Source of the DNA: Actinoplanes couchii
GTDB taxonomy: Bacteria; Actinomycetota; Actinomycetes; Mycobacteriales; Micromonosporaceae
NCBI RefSeq assembly: GCF_016862075.1
Contig: NZ_BOMG01000024.1
Span: forward strand, 62,001 to 126,000
Direction: 5' to 3'
DNA length: 64,000 bases
Shown: positions 36,281-49,104 of the stretch, in pieces
Position numbering within the stretch: position 1 is the stretch's first letter
Layout: every line of letters starts with the position of its first letter
Translations under genes and position numbers: made by a program
Notes under the pieces: generated by a model
What the model was told of the DNA's origin: nothing
Databases searched by the model: none
The model's input: only the letters and a program-made list of their open reading frames with translations

Positions 36281-37543
36281 TCAGGTGAGGGCTGTCAGGT
36301 CGGTGAAGAAGTTCGGGTAGGTCTTGGCCACGCAGCTCGGGTCGGCGATCTCGATGCCGGGGGTGCGGAGGCCCAGCAGTGACAGGCTCATCGCCATGCG
36401 GTGGTCGTCGTAGGTGGCGAAGCGGGTCGGGCGGGGTGTGCCGGGGCGGATGGTGAAACCGTCCTCGTCCTCGGTCGCGTCGATACCGGCCCGGCGGAGC
36501 TCGGTGACGATCGCGCCGATGCGGTCGGTCTCCTTCTTGCGGATGAAGCCGATGCCGCTGACCCTGGTCGGTGAGTCGGCGAAGACCGCGACCGCCGCCA
36601 GGGTCTGCGCGGTGTCCGAGATGTCGGCCATGTCGATGTCGATGCCCCGTAGCCGGTCGCTGCCGTGCACGGTGATCGAGTCGGTGGTCCGGACGACCGT
36701 GGCACCCATCCGTTCCAGGGCGTCGGCGAAACGCACGTCGCCCTGCAGCGAACCCGTGCCCAGCCCGGAGACCGTGACCCGGCCGCCGGTGACCGCCGCC
36801 GCACCGAGGAAGTAGGAGGCCGCGCTGGCGTCCGGTTCGATCGTGTAGTCCGCCGGGCGGTAACCACCGGACGCCACCGTCAGCCCGTCGACGTCCACGA
36901 CCGCGCCGAAGGCGGCCATCACCGCCGTGGTCATCTCCACGTACGGCACCGAGACCAGCGGCGACGTCACGTCGACGGTCAGACCGCCCGGCATCAGCGG
37001 ACCAGCCATCAGCAGACCGGACAGGAACTGGCTGGAGATGTGACCGCTGACCTCGACCCGGCCGCCGCCGGCCGGGCCGTGCACGGCCACCGGCAGGAAG
37101 CCGGGCTCACCCAGCTCCTCGATCGTCACGCCGAGCTGCCGCAGTGCCTCGATGACCGGGCCGAACGGGCGGGCCCGCAACTGCCCGGAGCCGTCCACCA
37201 CGATCCGCCCGGTGAACAGGGCGGCGGCGGGGAGCAGGAACCGGGAGGTCGTTCCGGACTGACGGCAGTCGACCGCCGGCGGGTTCCCGGCAGAGCTGGG
37301 GAGAACCCCGGACACTTCCACCGTACGGGCAAGGGAATCGCTCTTGATCTCGGCGCCGAGCGCGGCGACCGCGCCCGTCATCGCTTCCGTGTCGTCCGCG
37401 AAGAGTGCCCCGCGCAGCGTGGAGGTGCCCGGAGCGAGGGCGGCGCAGAGCAGCGCGCGGTTGGTGATGCTCTTGGACCCGGGTGGTCGCACGGTCGCGT
37501 CCAGAGGCTTTGTCAGCGGCGTCACGGCGAAGGCGTCGGTCAT
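36281..37543 (-). CDS. aroA: 3-phosphoshikimate 1-carboxyvinyltransferase (EPSP synthase)
   Basis: A 420-residue shikimate pathway enzyme. It has the N-terminal PGSKSITNRALL (substrate and PEP binding), DCRQSGTTSRFL, the mid-domain SSQFLSGLLMAGPL, and the C-terminal KETDRIGAIVTELRRAG and DDHRMAMSLSLLGLR. The ATG at 37543 follows a GGGGG stretch. Co-directional with leuS; a hairpin lies between them. Confidence 0.95.
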   Translation of the reverse strand: MTDAFAVTPLTKPLDATVRPPGSKSITNRALLCAALAPGTSTLRGALFADDTEAMTGAVAALGAEIKSDSLARTVEVSGVLPSSAGNPPAVDCRQSGTTSRFLLPAAALFTGRIVVDGSGQLRARPFGPVIEALRQLGVTIEELGEPGFLPVAVHGPAGGGRVEVSGHISSQFLSGLLMAGPLMPGGLTVDVTSPLVSVPYVEMTTAVMAAFGAVVDVDGLTVASGGYRPADYTIEPDASAASYFLGAAAVTGGRVTVSGLGTGSLQGDVRFADALERMGATVVRTTDSITVHGSDRLRGIDIDMADISDTAQTLAAVAVFADSPTRVSGIGFIRKKETDRIGAIVTELRRAGIDATEDEDGFTIRPGTPRPTRFATYDDHRMAMSLSLLGLRTPGIEIADPSCVAKTYPNFFTDLTALT

Positions 37544-37564
37544 GCCCCCGATCCAAACAGGCGA

Positions 37565-37596
37565 ACGGCCCGCCCCTTCCACAAGGAGCGGGCCGT
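37565..37596 (-). terminator. hairpin after leuS
   Basis: A 9-bp stem ACGGCCCGC/GCGGGCCGT with a 14-nt loop between the leuS stop and aroA start. No T tract follows, so termination may be partial. Confidence 0.6.
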
Positions 37597-37608
37597 ATCA
37601 GCAGATGA

Positions 37609-40401
<2,793 letters not shown>

Positions 40402-40440
40402 CTTCACCATCTCGTCTTTGTCGTCTCGTCTCGAGGGCAC

Positions 40441-40466
40441 AAAAAAGCCCCTCGCACAGGAGGGGG
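40441..40466 (-). terminator. leuS attenuator terminator
   Basis: On the minus strand CCCCTC-CTGTGC-GAGGGG is followed directly by GCTTTTTT, an intrinsic terminator 40 nt before the leuS start and 31 nt after the leader peptide stop. Competing pairing with the upstream GC-rich segment (about 40467-40490) could form the antiterminator. Confidence 0.85.
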
Positions 40467-40496
40467 TAGCCGTGCCTGGCCCGCGGTTTCAGCGGA

Positions 40497-40535
40497 TCAG
40501 CACGGCCGGCTAAGGAGCAGAACGGACCGAGCCAT
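40497..40535 (-). CDS. leucine-rich leader peptide of leuS
   Basis: A 12-codon ORF, MARSVLLLSRPC, with three consecutive Leu codons (CTG CTC CTT), sits just before the attenuator. Ribosome stalling at these codons when charged tRNA-Leu is low would favour antitermination and raise leuS expression. Between this leader and the MoxR gene (40536-40843) I see only non-coding sequence with two DnaA-box-like matches. Confidence 0.8.
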   Translation of the reverse strand: MARSVLLLSRPC

Positions 40536-40843
40536 GGCATGGATGATACCCCTCGCTCATCACGCACGGCGACCGGTATAGCGGGCGCGTGACATACTCC
40601 CCGCTGTCCACAGGCGACCGGCCTGGGACGGCGGAAAGCAGCCCGTTCGTCCGGATTCCCCCGAAAGCATCATCCACAGGGCCCCGATCAGGGCTTTCGG
40701 TGATGCGCAGGGACGGGGATAACCTGTCATGACGGGCGGCGAGTGCCGGAGGCCCACGGCCGCTGGGCGCCCGCGACCTTACGGTGCCCCTTGACGGTGG
40801 GTGATCACCGCCTGACGGGCGAGACACGTTATGGAGGAGGCCC

Positions 40844-41883
<1,040 letters not shown>

Positions 41884-41887
<4 letters not shown>

Positions 41888-43185
41888 GCATGCGGGAGGC
41901 GCTGCGGGGACTCACCACGCGCGGCCGCTCGTTCCTGGCCGCGGCGATCGCCGCCGCGGTCTCCGCCATCATCCTCGGCGAGCGTGACCTGCTCCGGGTC
42001 GCGGTGCTGCTGGCCGTGCTGCCGCTGCTCGCCGCGTGGTACGTGGGGCGGAGCCGGTACAAGCTGGCCTGCACCCGGTCGCTGGAGCCGGGCCGGGCGC
42101 CGGTCGGGTCCAGCGCCCGGGTCGTGCTCCGGCTGCAGAACATGTCCCGCCTGCCCACCGGCACCATGCTGCTGGAGGACCGGTTGCCGTACGCGCTCGG
42201 CAGCCGTCCCCGGGTGGTGCTGGAGCGGCTCGGCGCGCACCAGGCCAGTTCGGTGGCGTACACGGTGCGTGCCGACATCCGCGGGCGGTACTCGATCGGC
42301 CCGCTGATGGTCCGGCTCACCGACCCGTTCGGGCTGTGCGAGCTGACCCGGTCGTTCCCGAGCATCGACAAACTGACGGTGATCCCGCAGGTCACGGCGC
42401 TCCCCCGGGTCCGCCTGGCCGGGGAGTACGCCGGCACCGGCGAGAGCCGGGCCCGCTCGGTGGCGGTGCACGGCGAGGACGACGCGGCCACCCGGGAGTA
42501 CCGGCGCGGCGACGACCTGCGCCGGGTGCACTGGCGCTCCACCGCGCGGACCGGCGAGCTGATGGTCCGCCGCGAGGAGCAGCCCTGGGAGAGCCGGGCC
42601 ACCGTGGTCCTCGACACCCGGGGCTACGCGCACCGGGGCGAGGGCCCGACCGCGAGCTTCGAGTGGGCCGTCGCGGCGGCCGCCAGCATCGCGGTGCACC
42701 TGCGCGAGAGCGGCTACAAGCTGCGGATGGTGACCGGTTCGGGCATCGACATCGACGCCGCCGAGGGCGGTGGGGAGGGCCTGATCCTGGACACCCTGGC
42801 CGATGTGAAGGCGGAACCCGACGGTGACCTGTCGTCCCTGGTCGAGCACGTCCGGCGGCGCAACGACGGCGGGCTGGTGATCGGGCTGTTCGGCGCGCTC
42901 ACGGTCGCCGAGGCCGAGCTGCTCAGCCAGCTGCGCGGCAACGGGGCGTCCTGCATCGGCTTCACCATCGACAGTTCCACCTGGGTGCCGTCGTCCGGGA
43001 ACGCGCCGGAATCCGACCGGGAGCACGCGGCCGCGTCACTGGCGCTGGTACGCAGCGGCTGGAAATCGGTGCCGGTGACGCACGGTGACTCGCTGGCGGC
43101 CCTGTGGCCGAGCGTGGCCCGGGGCTCGCAGGGCTTCGCGTACCGCGCGGCGATGGCCGAGACGGTCGGCGGGGTGATCCGATGA
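41884..43185 (+). CDS. DUF58 domain membrane protein
   Basis: A 433-residue protein with two N-terminal transmembrane segments (about residues 16-32 and 38-55) and the DUF58 motif EYRRGDDLRRVHWRSTARTGELMVR near residue 205, followed by a degenerate VWA-like fold. It is the standard partner of MoxR ATPases. Overlaps on both sides (GTGA and ATGA) show tight coupling. Confidence 0.9.
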
Positions 43186-45623
43186 CCGGGCGACGCCGTC
43201 TCGGACTGGTGGCCGCGGCCGCCACCATGCTCGCCGCCGCACCGCTGACGGCGATCTTCGAGTCGTGGACCTGGATGATCCAGTGTCTGCTGGTGGTGAT
43301 CCTGATCGAGGGCGCGGCGGTCGCCACCCGGACCTTCCGGTTCCCCACCTGGGCCCAGGCGCTCAGCATGGTGATCGCCCTGGTCCTGGCCCTGACCTGG
43401 ATCTTCCCGGCGGGCGGCGAGATGATCGTCCCACAGCCCAAGACGTTCGCCCACTTCGCCGACCTGATCTCCCAGGCCGGCGAGGAGACCCGGACGTACG
43501 GGGTGCCGGTCCCGGACCGGGACGGCCTGCTCTTCGTGGCCGCCCTCGGCATCGGCGCGGTCGCCATCGTGGTGGACCTGCTCACCGCGGTGTTCCGCCG
43601 GCCGGCCCTGGCCGGGCTGCCGATGCTGGCCATCTACTCCATCCCGGTCGCCGTCTACCTGGACAGCGTCCCCTCGCTGCCGTTCGTGGTCGGCGCGGCC
43701 GGCTTCCTGTGGCTGCTCGTCGCCGACAACGTGGACCGGGTGCGCCGCTTCGGCCGCCGGTTCACCGGTGACGGGCGCGACGTCGACGTGTGGGAGCCGT
43801 CCCCGCTGGCCTCAGCCGGCCGGCGGATCGGTGTGGTCGGCGTGCTGGTCGCGGTGACCCTGCCGCTGGCCGTGCCGACCGTCAGCGGTGGCCTGCTCAC
43901 CCAGCTCACCCAGAGCGGCGCCGGAGTCGGCACCGGGCAGAACGGCACCGGCGGCGGGCGGATCAACCTGTTCGCCTCGCTCAGCGGCCAGCTCAGCCAG
44001 CCGACCACGGTGCCGCTGCTGAAGGTGCAGACGACCGAGCCGGATCCGTTCTACCTGCGGTTCGGGGTCGCCGAGGTGCTGACCGAGAACGGGTTCGGCA
44101 ACGAGTCGCCGAAGGGCACCGCGCTCTCCCAGGGCCTGCCCGACCCGGCGCAGTCGTCGGCGCCGGAGGCCTCGTTCAGCAGGTACAACGCGACCATCGA
44201 GGTCACCGAGAACCTTCAGCAGAACATGGCTCCGCTCTATCCCTACGCCACCGACGTGAAGAACCTCAAGGGCGCCTGGGCGTACGACGAGAACCAGATG
44301 GTCCTCTTCTCCGGCCGCACCACCACCCGGAGCCAGCAGTACGAGATCACCTACCAGCGGGCCCGCTACACCCCCGCGCTGCTGCGGCAGGCCGCCCCGC
44401 TCAGCGCGAGCAGCCCGCAGCTGGCGTTCACCGCCACTCCCCCGGACCAGAAGGTCGAGGCCGAGGTGGCCCGGCTGATCAAGGGCGAGGACACCGACTA
44501 CGACAAGGTCCGGGCGATCTACGACTCGTTCTCCACCAAGAACGGGTTCAAGTACAGCCTGACCACCGAGAGCAGCGGTGACGCCTCGGAGATCTCCGCC
44601 TTCCTGAACAACAAGACCGGGTACTGCCAGCAGTACGCCGCGGCGATGGCGTGGATGGTCCGGGCCGCCGGGATCCCGGCCCGGGTCGCGTTCGGCTTCA
44701 CCCGGGGCACCCCCGGTGGGCAGGGCATCTACACCATCACCAACCGCAACGCGCACGCCTGGACCGAAGTCTGGTTCGAAGGCTTCGGCTGGGTACCGTT
44801 CGACGCCACCCCGGCCACCGGCGTCTACGGCAACGCCCGCTCCGCCTGGGCCCCCGACGTCGACCGGCCCACCGCCGCCCCGTCCGTGGGCAGCGACGGT
44901 GCCAGCGTCGCCCCCGAATCGTCGACCGACCCGGGCGCGGCCGGCGGCCCCAACCAGATCGACCGCGAGGGCGACGTCAACGGCGCCACCGGGCCGGTCG
45001 CCGAGGCCACCAACTGGACCGCCCTGTGGATCGTCGCCGGGCTCTCCCTGCTCATCGCGTTGCTGCTGGTCCCGGCCCTGCGCCGGGTCCTGGTCCGGCG
45101 GCGCCGGCACGCGGCCACGGCACCCGCCGCACCGGCCGTCGTGGCGGTCAGCGGCGCGCCCGACGCCGACATCACCGTCTCCGGTGACGTGGGGCGGGCG
45201 CGGGAGGACGCCCACGCGGCCTGGGACGAACTCATCGACTCGATGGTCGACTTCCAGGTGCCGGTGGATCCGGCGGAGACCCCGCGGATCACCGCCCAGC
45301 GGCTGATCCGGGACTCCGCCCTCACCGGCGAACCGGCCGAGGCGGCCGCCCTTCTGGGCACCGCCGAGGAACGGGCGCGGTACGCCCGGCAGCCTCTGCA
45401 GGGTGCCGAGCTGACGTCGGCGCTGACCCGGGTCCGCACCGGCATGGCGGCCACCGCTCCCACCAAGACCCGGCTCCGGGCCACCCTGCTCCCGCCGTCG
45501 GTCATGCTGTCCTGGCGCCGGGGCATCAGCGACTGGTCCACCCGGGTGGCGGAACGCCTGACCCGCCTGGCGGAGTCGGCATCCCGCCTCAACCCCCGCC
45601 GGTTCCTCACCCGGGCCCGCTGA
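43182..45623 (+). CDS. TgpA-type membrane transglutaminase-like protein
   Basis: An 813-residue protein. About six N-terminal transmembrane helices (residues 8-225) are followed by an extracytoplasmic region with a transglutaminase core: Cys in GYCQQYAAAMAWMVRAAGIPARV, His in RNAHAWTEVWFEGFGW and Asp in PFDATP. Then come another transmembrane helix (about 610-630, ALWIVAGLSLLIALLLVPAL) and a cytoplasmic DUF4129-like tail (AWDELIDSM). Third gene of the MoxR operon. It may crosslink or cleave envelope proteins; the substrate is unknown. Confidence 0.9.
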   Translation: MTGRRRLGLVAAAATMLAAAPLTAIFESWTWMIQCLLVVILIEGAAVATRTFRFPTWAQALSMVIALVLALTWIFPAGGEMIVPQPKTFAHFADLISQAGEETRTYGVPVPDRDGLLFVAALGIGAVAIVVDLLTAVFRRPALAGLPMLAIYSIPVAVYLDSVPSLPFVVGAAGFLWLLVADNVDRVRRFGRRFTGDGRDVDVWEPSPLASAGRRIGVVGVLVAVTLPLAVPTVSGGLLTQLTQSGAGVGTGQNGTGGGRINLFASLSGQLSQPTTVPLLKVQTTEPDPFYLRFGVAEVLTENGFGNESPKGTALSQGLPDPAQSSAPEASFSRYNATIEVTENLQQNMAPLYPYATDVKNLKGAWAYDENQMVLFSGRTTTRSQQYEITYQRARYTPALLRQAAPLSASSPQLAFTATPPDQKVEAEVARLIKGEDTDYDKVRAIYDSFSTKNGFKYSLTTESSGDASEISAFLNNKTGYCQQYAAAMAWMVRAAGIPARVAFGFTRGTPGGQGIYTITNRNAHAWTEVWFEGFGWVPFDATPATGVYGNARSAWAPDVDRPTAAPSVGSDGASVAPESSTDPGAAGGPNQIDREGDVNGATGPVAEATNWTALWIVAGLSLLIALLLVPALRRVLVRRRRHAATAPAAPAVVAVSGAPDADITVSGDVGRAREDAHAAWDELIDSMVDFQVPVDPAETPRITAQRLIRDSALTGEPAEAAALLGTAEERARYARQPLQGAELTSALTRVRTGMAATAPTKTRLRATLLPPSVMLSWRRGISDWSTRVAERLTRLAESASRLNPRRFLTRAR

Positions 45624-45648
45624 AGCGCGGCCCCTGTCCGCGCTGTGA

Positions 45649-45695
45649 AGCGGCGTCGTCCTCTCCCGGAGGCCGGCGCCGCTCCTTTTTCTTTT
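45649..45695 (+). terminator. intrinsic terminator of the MoxR operon
   Basis: Stem AGCGGCG/CGCCGCT (45649-45655 with 45677-45683), with an inner CTCC/GGAG pairing, is followed by CCTTTTTCTTTT. It lies 25 bp after the transglutaminase stop. Confidence 0.8.
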
Positions 45696-45696
45696 C

Positions 45697-45770
45697 TCCC
45701 GCCGCAAAAGGAGGTCCCGCCGCAAAAGGGAGGTCCCGCCGCAAGAGGAAGTCCCGCCGCATGAGGAAGG
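45697..45770. repeat. 18-19-bp tandem repeat
   Basis: Four copies of TCCCGCCGCAAAAGGAGG-like units start at 45697, 45715, 45734 and 45752. They follow the terminator directly. The remainder of the 45624-45976 gap shows no gene. Confidence 0.85.
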
Positions 45771-45910
45771 GCCGCGCGGGATGAGACAGCCGTCGTCCAG
45801 GAACGAGGTGGGAGACCGCCGGTCAGGGTGGGACGAGGGCCGCGATGACGACGACGGTCGGGCGGCGGGAGGGCCGGGGTGCGCGGAGGGCGGCGGCCAG
45901 AGGCGGGAAC

Positions 45911-45943
45911 GACGAAGGCGGCCGGGGTGCGGCCGCCTTCGTC
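45911..45943 (-). terminator. 13-bp hairpin after the DUF3040 gene
   Basis: GACGAAGGCGGCC and its perfect complement with a 7-nt loop, 33 bp past the stop of the DUF3040 gene. There is no T tract, as is common in actinobacteria. Confidence 0.7.
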
Positions 45944-45976
45944 GGGAGCCGGCTCAGCGGGCCGGCTCGGCCTGGG

Positions 45977-46366
45977 TCAGCGATGTCCTTCCGGGCGCTG
46001 GCGCCACCGGTCCTCGAGTCGTTCGAGGAAGCCGCCGCTCTTGCGGCTTGAGCGGGTGCGCCGCGATGCGGTGCCGCCGACCGATTTCAGGTCGGGGGCC
46101 TGGACCCGGCGTCGCGACTGCATCGCGAACGCGGCCGAGCCGAGCATGACGACGAAACCGGCCACGCCGAGCGGCGGGTTCTGGCTGACGGTCCCGTAGA
46201 CGACCACTGCCAGACCAAGGACGATCACGAACGCGGCGATGAGGAGCCGGCGCCGTGCGTGGAAACGCGGGTCGCTGGCCCGCACAGCCGAGGCGAACTT
46301 GGGGTCCTCGGCAAGCGACCGCTCGATCTGATCGAACAGCCGCTGCTCGTGCTCCGAGAGCGGCAC
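45977..46366 (-). CDS. DUF3040 membrane protein
   Basis: A 129-residue protein of the actinobacterial DUF3040 family. The conserved N-terminus (PLSEHEQRLFDQIERSLAEDPKFA) is followed by two transmembrane helices (about residues 40-57 and 64-82) and a basic tail. Function unknown. The GTG at 46366 has GGGGAGGAA upstream and gives the family-typical start. Confidence 0.85.
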   Translation of the reverse strand: MPLSEHEQRLFDQIERSLAEDPKFASAVRASDPRFHARRRLLIAAFVIVLGLAVVVYGTVSQNPPLGVAGFVVMLGSAAFAMQSRRRVQAPDLKSVGGTASRRTRSSRKSGGFLERLEDRWRQRPEGHR

Positions 46367-46673
46367 GGCATTCCTCCCCGGGCGCATGTCCGGCCCCGCG
46401 GCGGGGTCGGGGGTGGTACAGGTGTGGTGATGCGGGGCAGCCGTCGGCTGCCTTAACACGCAAGTCTACGAGCGGGTCGGCGGGTCGGAAAGCGGGACGA
46501 CCGCCGAGTGCGGGTGATTTTCCGTGTCCGTAAGATCGGTTCGTCCCAAAAGACCGATGATCCGGCCGCGGATCGGCTCCGTGTGGCCCTGATCACGGCC
46601 GGTGACCTGCCTCAACACATGATCCGGAAAGTCAGCGCCGGAGGACGGCCAAATCGACTGACGCAAATCCACC
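46367..46673. other. intergenic region before the DUF3040 gene
   Basis: The 307 bp hold the DUF3040 ribosome site and presumably its promoter. A weak inverted repeat (ATCGGT/ACCGAT, 46532-46558) lies in a slightly AT-richer stretch. I see no gene. Confidence 0.5.
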
Positions 46674-47822
46674 TTACCGGGCGATCAGCAGCGGCACGGT
46701 CATCTCGGCCGCGGTGGCCGACCCGTGGTAGGCGATCAGCCGGCCGGTCGACGCCGGTTCCCAGTCGTTCGCCGTGACGATCGTCCGCTCCTGGCAGATG
46801 ACGACCACGTCGCCGATGCGGGCGGCGTGTTCGGGCGGGACGATCGGGCCGAACCATCCCTCGGCGACCGCTTCCTCGCGTACCAGAACCCGGGCCTGGT
46901 CCTGCAGAACCGACCGGCACGCGGCCGTCACGTCGTCGCGGGCCCCGTCGGCGGTCCACAGGTAACGGACCCGCGGCTCACCGGCCGCCGCGACGATCCC
47001 GCCACCCAGGTCGGCCACGTCGTGACGCCCGTCGAGTGGCACGTTGAACTGCCCGTGGTCGGCGATCACCAGCAGGGCGGCCCCGGCCGGCAGCTCGTGG
47101 ACGAGCCGGTCCAGGAGCCGGTCCACGCCGCGGGCGGCAGCCTCCCACTCCGGGGAGCCGACACCGGCCTCGTGACCGGCCTTGTCCAGGTCGGGGTGGT
47201 AGCCGTAGACCAGCCCCGGCCCGGCCCGCAGCGCCGCCAGCATCCCCTCGGCGACGGCCGGACCGTCGTCGGCGACGTGGTAGCGCCCGCCCCGGTTGGC
47301 CGCGACGCTGAGCCCGGTGCCCCGGTAGAGGCCCCGGCTGACCACGGTGACCGGCACCCCGGCGGCCGTGGCGAGTTCCAGAGTGGTGGGCACCGGCTGC
47401 CACCGGCGCGGATCGGGGTCGTCGGCCCAGGCGATGTGGTTGAGCACCCGCCCGTCCGGCCGCCGCACGGTGAACCCGAGGACGCCGTGCGCGCCGGGCG
47501 GCACACCGGCGCCGACGGTGACCAGGCTGACCGGCGTGGTCGACGGAAAAGCGCTGGTCAAGGTGCCGCCGCTGAGCTCACCGAGGACCGGTGCGTGCGG
47601 TTTCATCAGCGGCAGGTTGTACGCCCCCATGCCGTCCACCAGCAGCACGCCGACCCGGTCCACGCCGTCCAGCCGGGCCCCGAGCCCGAGGGTGTCGGTC
47701 ATCCCGGGCACCCCGAGCACCGCGCACACGCTGGGCAACAGGTCGGCGAGGCTGCCGCCGCCGTAGGCCGGGGTGACGACCCGGAAGGCGTCGGACGGCA
47801 GGTGGTCGGCGGCCCCGGTCAT
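46674..47822 (-). CDS. type I phosphodiesterase / nucleotide pyrophosphatase family protein
   Basis: A 382-residue alkaline-phosphatase-superfamily hydrolase. Metal-binding and nucleophile motifs are present: LLVDGMGAYN near residue 62, FPSTTPVSLVTVGAGVPPGAHG (Thr nucleophile), YHPDLDKAGHEAG and IADHGQFNVP. No signal peptide is seen, so it is cytoplasmic or membrane-associated. The substrate (nucleotide or phosphonate ester) cannot be read. ATG overlaps the methyltransferase stop as ATGA. Confidence 0.9.
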   Translation of the reverse strand: MTGAADHLPSDAFRVVTPAYGGGSLADLLPSVCAVLGVPGMTDTLGLGARLDGVDRVGVLLVDGMGAYNLPLMKPHAPVLGELSGGTLTSAFPSTTPVSLVTVGAGVPPGAHGVLGFTVRRPDGRVLNHIAWADDPDPRRWQPVPTTLELATAAGVPVTVVSRGLYRGTGLSVAANRGGRYHVADDGPAVAEGMLAALRAGPGLVYGYHPDLDKAGHEAGVGSPEWEAAARGVDRLLDRLVHELPAGAALLVIADHGQFNVPLDGRHDVADLGGGIVAAAGEPRVRYLWTADGARDDVTAACRSVLQDQARVLVREEAVAEGWFGPIVPPEHAARIGDVVVICQERTIVTANDWEPASTGRLIAYHGSATAAEMTVPLLIAR

Positions 47823-48562
47823 GACTTGCGGGCGAAGAGGTGCAGCTGGGAGGCGATGTCCCGGAACGGGGCCCGGGCACTGAGCTCGATCTCCAGCTCC
47901 AGCACCGCCTGCGGATCCTCCTCCAGGACGGTGGCGGGCAGCAGGTCCGCGATCACCCGGACACCATGGGTCTCCTCGACCTGGAGCCCGGCCGCGGTGA
48001 GCAGCTCGCCCGCGGTGTCCGCGTCGTACCGCCGGAGCAGGGTGTCGCGCGGCCCGGCACGGCCCGCCGGGTCGGTGACCAGCGCGGCCGCCGCCCGCAG
48101 GTGCCCGTTGACGGCCCGGCCGAGGATCGCCGCGGCCCGGCCGGCCACCAGCACGCTGACCGCGCCACCGGGCCGGAGCGCCGTGGCGATGGCGGAGACC
48201 ACACCGGACGGATCGTCGACGACCTCGATGACCGAGTGGCAGAGGACGAGGTCGGCGCTGCCCGGCTCGACCAGGGTGGCGAGCGCGTCGCCGTCGCCCT
48301 GCACGGCCCGGATCCGGTCGGCCACGCCGGCGTCGGCGGCCCGGCGGGTGAGGGCGGCCAGCGCGTCGGGGCTGGCATCGATCACGGTGACCCGGTGACC
48401 GGCTTCGGCGAGCGGCACGGCGAACCCGCCGGTGCCGCCGCCGACGTCGAGAACGGTCAGCTCGCGGCCGTCCTGCCGCTGCAGTTCACGCCGGAGCACG
48501 GCCCAGACGGCGGCGGTGCGGGCCGTGACGTGCGGTCGGCCGGTGCGCGCAGAAGTTTCCAC
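47819..48562 (-). CDS. SAM-dependent methyltransferase
   Basis: A 247-residue class I methyltransferase. SAM-binding motif LDVGGGTGGFAVPLAEAGH (about residue 38), then VIDASPDALAAL, DLVLCHSVIEVVDDP and a conserved RYDADTAGELL segment. It resembles the CmoM/UbiE-like small-molecule or tRNA methyltransferases of actinobacteria; the substrate is unknown. Translationally coupled to the downstream phosphodiesterase, suggesting a shared process. Confidence 0.88.
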   Translation of the reverse strand: METSARTGRPHVTARTAAVWAVLRRELQRQDGRELTVLDVGGGTGGFAVPLAEAGHRVTVIDASPDALAALTRRAADAGVADRIRAVQGDGDALATLVEPGSADLVLCHSVIEVVDDPSGVVSAIATALRPGGAVSVLVAGRAAAILGRAVNGHLRAAAALVTDPAGRAGPRDTLLRRYDADTAGELLTAAGLQVEETHGVRVIADLLPATVLEEDPQAVLELEIELSARAPFRDIASQLHLFARKS

Positions 48563-48575
48563 CCGAGCAGCCTAT

Positions 48576-48740
48576 AGCGCCTGTTTCGAAAGGGGAGCTG
48601 GGCTGCGGCGTGGCTCAGCCGCCGTCTGGCCGCACGGCGTGGGCGCCCGGATACAACCCCGGTATCCGGGCGCCCACGCCGCACACCCAGACGACACCTG
48701 AACCTCGCCTCGCTCCTGCTCCCCTTTCGAAACAGGCGCT
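48576..48740. repeat. 165-bp nested palindrome
   Basis: Outer arms are a perfect 23-bp inverted repeat (48576-48598 and 48718-48740; core CTGTTTCGAAAGGGGAGC). A perfect 19-bp inner stem lies inside (48636-48654 and 48662-48680; GGCGTGGGCGCCCGGATAC) with a 7-nt loop, and shorter pairings (CGTCTGG/CCAGACG) lie between. It fills the gap between the SSI-like gene and the methyltransferase and could be a terminator, a cruciform or a small non-autonomous element. No target duplication is evident. Confidence 0.85.
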
Positions 48741-48752
48741 GGTGCATCCGGG

Positions 48753-49085
48753 TCAGAACTGGAACAGCACCCCGGTGGCCCGGCCCATCTCGCAGCTGTT
48801 GCCGTACGTCCGCTGCCATTTCACCGTCCTGCCTCGCCAGGTGCCGGTCAGCCGGGCGGTGACCGGCCGGTAGAGCAGGATGCAGAACGCGTCCCCCGAT
48901 CTCATCCGGGTCGGGTCGCCGCCGATGGCGCGCAGGACGGCGCAGGCCTCGTCCGCCTTCGGATGGCCGCCGCCGACCGGGCCGCAGGTGAGGCGGACCT
49001 TCTTGTCGGCGTAGGTGAGGGTGAGGCTGGAGTCGGCCGGAACGCCGAGCGCGGCGACCATGGTGACGATGACGGGCAGCAACAT
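48753..49085 (-). CDS. subtilisin inhibitor-like (SSI) secreted protein
   Basis: A 110-residue protein matching the Streptomyces subtilisin inhibitor pattern: LTCGPVGGGHPKADEACAVL, a second Cys pair (CILLYRPVTARLTGTW to NSCEMG) and the terminal TGVLFQF. SSI proteins are periplasmic or secreted inhibitors of serine proteases. The N-terminal hydrophobic stretch (residues 1-17) is a short, weak signal peptide. ATG start. It lies 19 bp upstream of the dnaE2 stop on the same strand. Confidence 0.85.
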   Translation of the reverse strand: MLLPVIVTMVAALGVPADSSLTLTYADKKVRLTCGPVGGGHPKADEACAVLRAIGGDPTRMRSGDAFCILLYRPVTARLTGTWRGRTVKWQRTYGNSCEMGRATGVLFQF

Positions 49086-49104
49086 GGTGCACCTTATACC
49101 GGAT

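Noticed and set aside
40604..40680. Two DnaA-box-like sequences (CTGTCCACA, CATCCACAG) and GGGGATAAC nearby, suggesting an origin
   Set aside because: Too few boxes, no AT-rich unwinding region and no dnaA, dnaN or rpmH neighbours.
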